DNA of 64,000 nt from Hemicordylus capensis (taxonomy: Eukaryota; Chordata; Lepidosauria; Squamata; Cordylidae). The position numbers and the translations under genes are program-made. The stretch spans positions 84,044,294 to 84,108,293 of the forward strand of contig NC_069662.1 in NCBI RefSeq assembly GCF_027244095.1. The letters are read 5' to 3'. The notes under the pieces are model-generated. The model made no database searches. It was not told where the DNA came from and saw only the letters and a program-made list of their open reading frames with translations. This document shows positions 59,545 through 64,000 of the stretch, in pieces. Numbering within the stretch: position 1 is the stretch's first letter; the number at the start of each line of letters is the position of its first letter.

Positions 59545-59730
59545 ACTCTAGCAACAACAACAATAACAATTTATATACCGCTTTCAACATAAGTTTCCAA
59601 AGTGGTTTACATGGAGAAATAATAAATATATAAGATGGCTCCCTGTCCCCAAAGGGCTCACAATCTAAAAAAACAGAACCAATTGCCCAGGTTGGTACCT
59701 TCACTGCTGTTGCTACCCTGTCTCTGCTTC
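59545..59730 (-). repeat. L2-type LINE 3' tail
   Basis: (CAA)n then 'tatataccgctttcaacata', 'aagtggtttacatggagaaa' and 'gctccctgtccccaaagggc', as at 26,640. Confidence 0.65.
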
Positions 59731-59975
59731 TGAGGGCTATTCCTGGCATGGAGAGAATCACAGTGCTGTAGGTTTAATATTTTCTTTAATAATATATTGC
59801 TGGCCTTGATTTCTCATATGTGTTGCCTTAAATCATATGCCCAGCCTTGACCTTCAGATGCTGCTGTATATTTGGAGGAAGTAAGTGGCATTCTTCATCT
59901 TCCTTCTAACATCCAGAGAAAGTGAGATTTCTCCCCCCAGCAAGTAGCAAAAGGTGTTAGCTGATCCCCACCTGC

Positions 59976-60200
59976 CACAGGTAAAGTGTGCCTTCAAGTC
60001 GATTTCGACTCCTGGTGCCCACAGAGCCCTGTGGTTTTCTTTGGTAGAATACAGGAGGGGTTTACCATTGCCTCTTCCCATGCAGTATGAGATGATGCCT
60101 TTCAGCATCTTCGTATATTGCTACTGCCCGGTATTGTTCCAGTGGGAATTCAAACCGGCAACTTTCTGCTTGTTAGTCAAGCATTTCCCCACGGCCCCGC
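59976..60200 (-). mobile_element. tRNA-derived SINE, family A
   Basis: From 'ggtaaagtgtgccttcaagt' through 'cctttcagcatcttcgtata' to the head 'cttgttagtcaagcatttcc'. The B box region is 'aattcaaaccggcaac'. Confidence 0.85.
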
Positions 60201-60944
60201 CATAGACAGGACAGAATTGCTAATTCCTCCATCAGCCAAGATTCTCAGTACTAAGTTCTACCAAAATGTGACTCACTTACTGTGAGTAGAGTGAGTCTTT
60301 GAGTTCAGACTTATGAGTCAGAATCCTTCTTACTTGAAAACTGCACGTCTCTTGCTCTTCAGAAAAGGATTATATGGGTAAAATCTTTAACTACAGACCA
60401 CATGGAATAAAAGGTAGAACAGTTTCAGTTTACAGCAGAAGCCTGTTTGAAAAGGTAGGCCTGTATGATCTCCTGAGAGGCCTGAGCAATCCACAGAAAA
60501 ATTGTGCTTGTTTTGTTTTTACCAGTCTAAGTTTTATGCTCTGGGCTTTTCCAGTGAGTGTTTAACAACAAAGAGGTTGGTTTATAAGATGTGGTCTGCT
60601 GTGTGCCACCGTTCCCACATATTCAGTAGTCTTGTCAGTCTCTCAGCCTCAAAAACAGGTTGAGCAGACATGAGGGACACAGTAAATATATAGGGGCCAT
60701 ATCTTCTTTCTTCATCTGCTCCACCCACCCACCAAGGCACTAGTATACCACTAGTGTGGTATTCAAGGGAAAGAGAACACATAATCATGCTGATTATGGA
60801 TGCTGCTACATCAGCATCTGGACTAGATTCCGGTTCTCCGGTCCAAGCAAGACAATAAAGAGCTATGGCAAGGAAATAGTCAGCCACGAGATCAGGAATA
60901 CAGTCCCTATAGAATACAGACTATTAGATTATGTTTAGAATAAG

Positions 60945-61109
60945 GGTGGCCCTATCCACCCCCAGCACAGTACCTCCAGTGACTGTTGCTGGTGTATATC
61001 TTAAGTTTCTTTTTAGATTGTGAGCCTTTTGGGGACAGGGAGCCATCTTATTTATTTATTATTTCTGAGCAATTTTTGGAAGGGTGGTATAGAAATCAAA
61101 TAAATAACT

Positions 61110-61141
<32 letters not shown>

Positions 61142-61145
61142 TTAT
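60945..61145 (+). repeat. L2-type LINE 3' tail with (TTTA)n
   Basis: 'cctatccacccccagcacag', 'ttttagattgtgagcctttt', 'ggggacagggagccatctta' and 'gaagggtggtatagaaatca', ending in a TTTA microsatellite. Confidence 0.7.
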
Positions 61146-62049
61146 TAATAAAGTAGTATGCAAGTCCAAAATGATAAATGTATTTGACTGACATTGTGAC
61201 TAAGGAAGCACCAGTGCTTCTCATGAAGTGCAGGTGCTCTGTGCTGGAGGCTAGCCCAGCTCCACTCTTCATACAGGGGTGGGTACAATTTTCTCCCTTG
61301 ACCCCAGAAGTACTCCCTGCCACCAGACGTAGGTCCCTGAAGGCTGCACATCCCTTAGGCATTGACTTCTGGGTCGTAGGGAGTGCTTCTGGAGACAGGG
61401 AAGACTGGTGAAAATCCCCATTCTGGGCTATGACTGTAATAAAGTATAACGTGAAAAGCCCCTTGGGCGTGTGCACTGTATTAGTCTGGAACACAGCACA
61501 CTCACACAGCACCAGCACGTTGTTGGAAGTGCCGGTATTTCCTTAGTCAGGATGTTAACCTTTGTTTTCATTCTTGTTTTTTAATGTAAGGAGAGAGAGT
61601 GTCCACTTCTTTATAGCTCCAGAGAGGTTTAGATAATACAAAATGAGCTGCATGAGAGAACATCAGAATAGTAAGGGAGCACCAAAATGTTGTTGTTGTT
61701 GATGATGATAATTAACATTTATATTGTTTACCAGAATACAGAGTGTTATAAAGAAACAAACTACGTGTTCCTTTTAGTCTATGTTTTGCAGCTGCATGCT
61801 TATTTTTTCTTTGTTAAAAGCAGTTTTTTCTATGTAAACCGCTTTGAGAACTTTGGTTGAAGACCAGTATATAAATATTTGTAGTAGTAAAAGGATAAAA
61901 GGGTTGTTAAAAGGATCCCAAATTAGGATCACAGTGGAGGAAGAGGCTTGCTTTGCCTCCACTGCAGTCTTGATCTACTGGCATCAGTGGTAGATTTTCT
62001 CCCTGGTCAAATAGCCTGGTCAGTAATCCTTCCAAAAAACACTGTAAGT

Positions 62050-62375
62050 TAAGTTAACAGAAGAACAGCCCTGCTGGATCAGGCCCAAGGCCCATCTAGT
62101 CCAGCATCTTGTTTCACACAGTGGCCCACCATTTGCCGCTGGAAGCCTACAGGCAGGAATTGAGGGCATGCCCTCTCTCCTGCTGTTACTCCCCTGCAAC
62201 TGGTACTCAGAGGCATCCTGCCTTTGAGGCTGGAGATGGCCTAGATCCCTCCAATTAGTAGCCGATGATAGACCTCTCCTCCATGAAGTTATCCAAACCC
62301 CTCTTAAAGCCATCCAGGCTGTTGGCTGTCACCACTTCTCGTGGCAGAGAATTCCACAAGTTGATTCTGCATTGT
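62050..62375 (-). repeat. Squamate interspersed repeat (second copy)
   Basis: From 'agaacagccctgctggatca' through 'gcatgccctctctcctgctg' and 'ctcttaaagccatccaggct' to 'ggcagagaattccacaagtt'. It corresponds in reverse to 605-915 but is more complete. Confidence 0.7.
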
Positions 62376-62394
62376 GTGAAAAGTTGGTAGGTAC

Positions 62395-62625
62395 TATTAG
62401 CTACCCCTGCTAACTGGGCAAAGAGGCACCTTTTTAATGAGGTGATTCTCTTTATTTAGCAGGGGGAGAGTAAATGGCCCTATCCACCCCCAACACAGTA
62501 CCTCCAGTGATTGTTGCTGGTGTCTATCATGTTTTGGTTTTTTTAGATTGTGAGCACTTTGGGGACAGGGATCCATTTTATTAGTTTGTTATATAAATAT
62601 TTGTTGTTGTTGTTGTTGTATTATT
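62395..62625 (+). repeat. L2-type LINE 3' tail with (TTG)n
   Basis: 'gctaactgggcaaagaggca', 'agcagggggagagtaaatgg' and 'tagattgtgagcactttggg', ending in a GTT repeat. It is the longest intact copy of this tail in the window. Confidence 0.7.
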
Positions 62626-62923
62626 GCCATATTGTGGATGAGGGGGTGCTAAGGAAGAGAGAGAAAAGTGTGCCCGAGAACAAACTAAATGTTACCCTTT
62701 AGCCATGAGTAACACAGTGCCCTGCTGGTCACTTTCCTTTGGAAAACACCCATTGAATGGACCACTTTGAAATAGAAAAAGAGTGGCAGGGTGAGGGAGT
62801 GCTTAATCCTTCTTCTGCTAATCACTTCCTCCCACCCCGTAAACTCCCCACCACCACCAGCAAGCTGCCTTTAACACTGCAAAGTTACAGGCCCATGTTT
62901 GCACAGTAAACATGGGTCTAGAG

Positions 62924-63059
62924 CAGGGGTGAGTAAACTTGGCCTTCCAGCTGTTGTTGAATTACAATTGCCATCATTCCCAGCCACAATAAATTGTAAC
63001 TTGGAATGGTGGGAATTGTAGTTCAACAACAGCGGGAGGGCCAGGTTTGCCCACCCCTG
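62924..63059. mobile_element. Short palindromic MITE (hAT-like)
   Basis: 136 bp starting CAGGGGTGAGTAAACTTGGC and ending GCCAGGTTTGCCCACCCCTG, with paired 'gctgttgttgaattacaa' and 'ttgtagttcaacaacagc'. Flanks GTCTAGAG and CTCTAGAA agree at six of eight bases, consistent with an 8-bp duplication. It is related to 5,147-5,274. Confidence 0.75.
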
Positions 63060-63069
63060 CTCTAGAACA

Positions 63070-63630
63070 TTGGCTGGGGAGGGTAAAAGTGGCCACGGGG
63101 GAAGTTTCAAGGGGTAGCAGGCTGGCAGTGAGGTTTAAGCACTCCCTTGCCCTACCACTCGTTCTCCACTTCAAAATAGTCCATTCTGTGTATGTTTTCC
63201 AAAGAGAAGAGACTATCAAGGCACAGTAACACAAGTATTATGTAATATATTTGAACCAAGCATTTCCTGGTTCATGGCTGATTCATACTTTATATTTTGA
63301 ACTACTCAAATTTAAATAATCAAACCTGTAGTACACTCTACAATTATGAATGGCACGGATATGTTTAATTAACCAGATTTCCCTATGGAGGCAGCTGGTA
63401 TAAGTGGAAAGGATCAAGCTTCCATTTCCCTGTTTATAACAGGAAAACCTAGACGTTTAAATGTGCCTGCATCACTCACAATAGACAGTGCTGCACATTA
63501 CTCCCCCCCCCCATTTAAACCTGGGTACTTTTTGTACTAAAATTCAAAAAGCAAGATACAATCTGACTGGCGTGTGTGTGTGTGTACATACACTTATGAA
63601 TATGTATATTACCATGTTTGAAATATATTA

Positions 63631-63671
<41 letters not shown>

Positions 63672-64000
63672 GTCTAGGCAGAGTGTAGCTGGATTTGGTT
63701 TGGTAGCATAAAGAATGCACCAATTACTCATTTTTCTATTGATCCATAAAACATTTCTTTCTCTCTATGATTATATTTTTAACAAGGCACAGGTGCATGT
63801 TCTACCAATTAGCTGGCCCAAAGGGATTTGACTCTTTAATCAAATGCTGTTATTTGATATGCCTTGCTAGAGAATAACATATGGATAACATAAGTGGATA
63901 CACAGGGGAAAGGGGTTGGAGGATGATGATTCTACAGTTCAACTAAGTAGCAAATTTCCATGACCCTAATGAAGAAAGATAGTCCTTGACCCAACAGTCT
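63070..64000. other. No gene recognised; (ATT)n at 63,628-63,670
   Basis: A GT repeat near 63,572 and an ATT repeat are the only structures seen. The remainder is AT-rich and featureless. Confidence 0.5.

Overview
The window looks like a stretch of a squamate reptile (lizard or snake) chromosome. The evidence is a gene-poor vertebrate background, intron-bearing genes with GT-AG splice sites, and a repeat load typical of lizards: several tRNA-derived SINE families, L2/CR1-type and L1 LINE ends, a Penelope-like element, Tc1/mariner elements, and many short hAT-like and fold-back elements. The exact species cannot be read from the sequence.

Region by region. Bases 1-5,900 hold decayed repeats: an L1 end, interspersed repeats, the first copy of an unusual tandem-repeat element, and a SINE split by an unclassified 339-bp insertion. 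Bases 5,924-7,240 look like the last coding exon and 3' UTR of an unidentified plus-strand gene. Bases 7,600-11,190 hold the complete minus-strand SEC61G gene, with three coding exons, 68 codons and a CpG-rich 5' exon. A degraded Penelope-like element follows at 12,500-13,560.

The centrepiece is 15,321-23,399, a single uninterrupted 2,692-codon reading frame. Its first quarter contains three successive copies of the TPR module of ST13/Hip (the Hsc70-interacting protein). The rest is an Ala/Leu/Glu/Gln/Lys/Arg coiled coil of about 1,850 residues, built from 32- and 64-residue repeats. The Hip GGMP repeats and C-terminal DP domain are absent. I read it as a retrocopy-derived Hip paralogue that duplicated its chaperone-binding module and grew a giant coiled coil. 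It is the most likely undescribed system in this window.

From 23,400 to 64,000 I recognise no other host gene. This half is a record of transposition: a fold-back element split by a hAT-like element (24.9-26.2 kb); a nested stack of L2, I-group LINE, chimeric Tc1 and a solo LTR (33.6-37.3 kb); a 1.7-kb tandem-repeat element (40.0-41.8 kb); a structurally complete Tc1/mariner element with an uninterrupted 340-aa DD34E transposase (47.5-49.1 kb); and many SINEs, MITEs and LINE tails.

SEC61G is a housekeeping subunit of the ER translocon. The giant Hip-like gene lies about 4 kb beyond the SEC61G promoter on the opposite strand, so the two are divergent. Nothing in the sequence links their functions. 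All identifications come from reading translated sequence by eye; no database search was possible.
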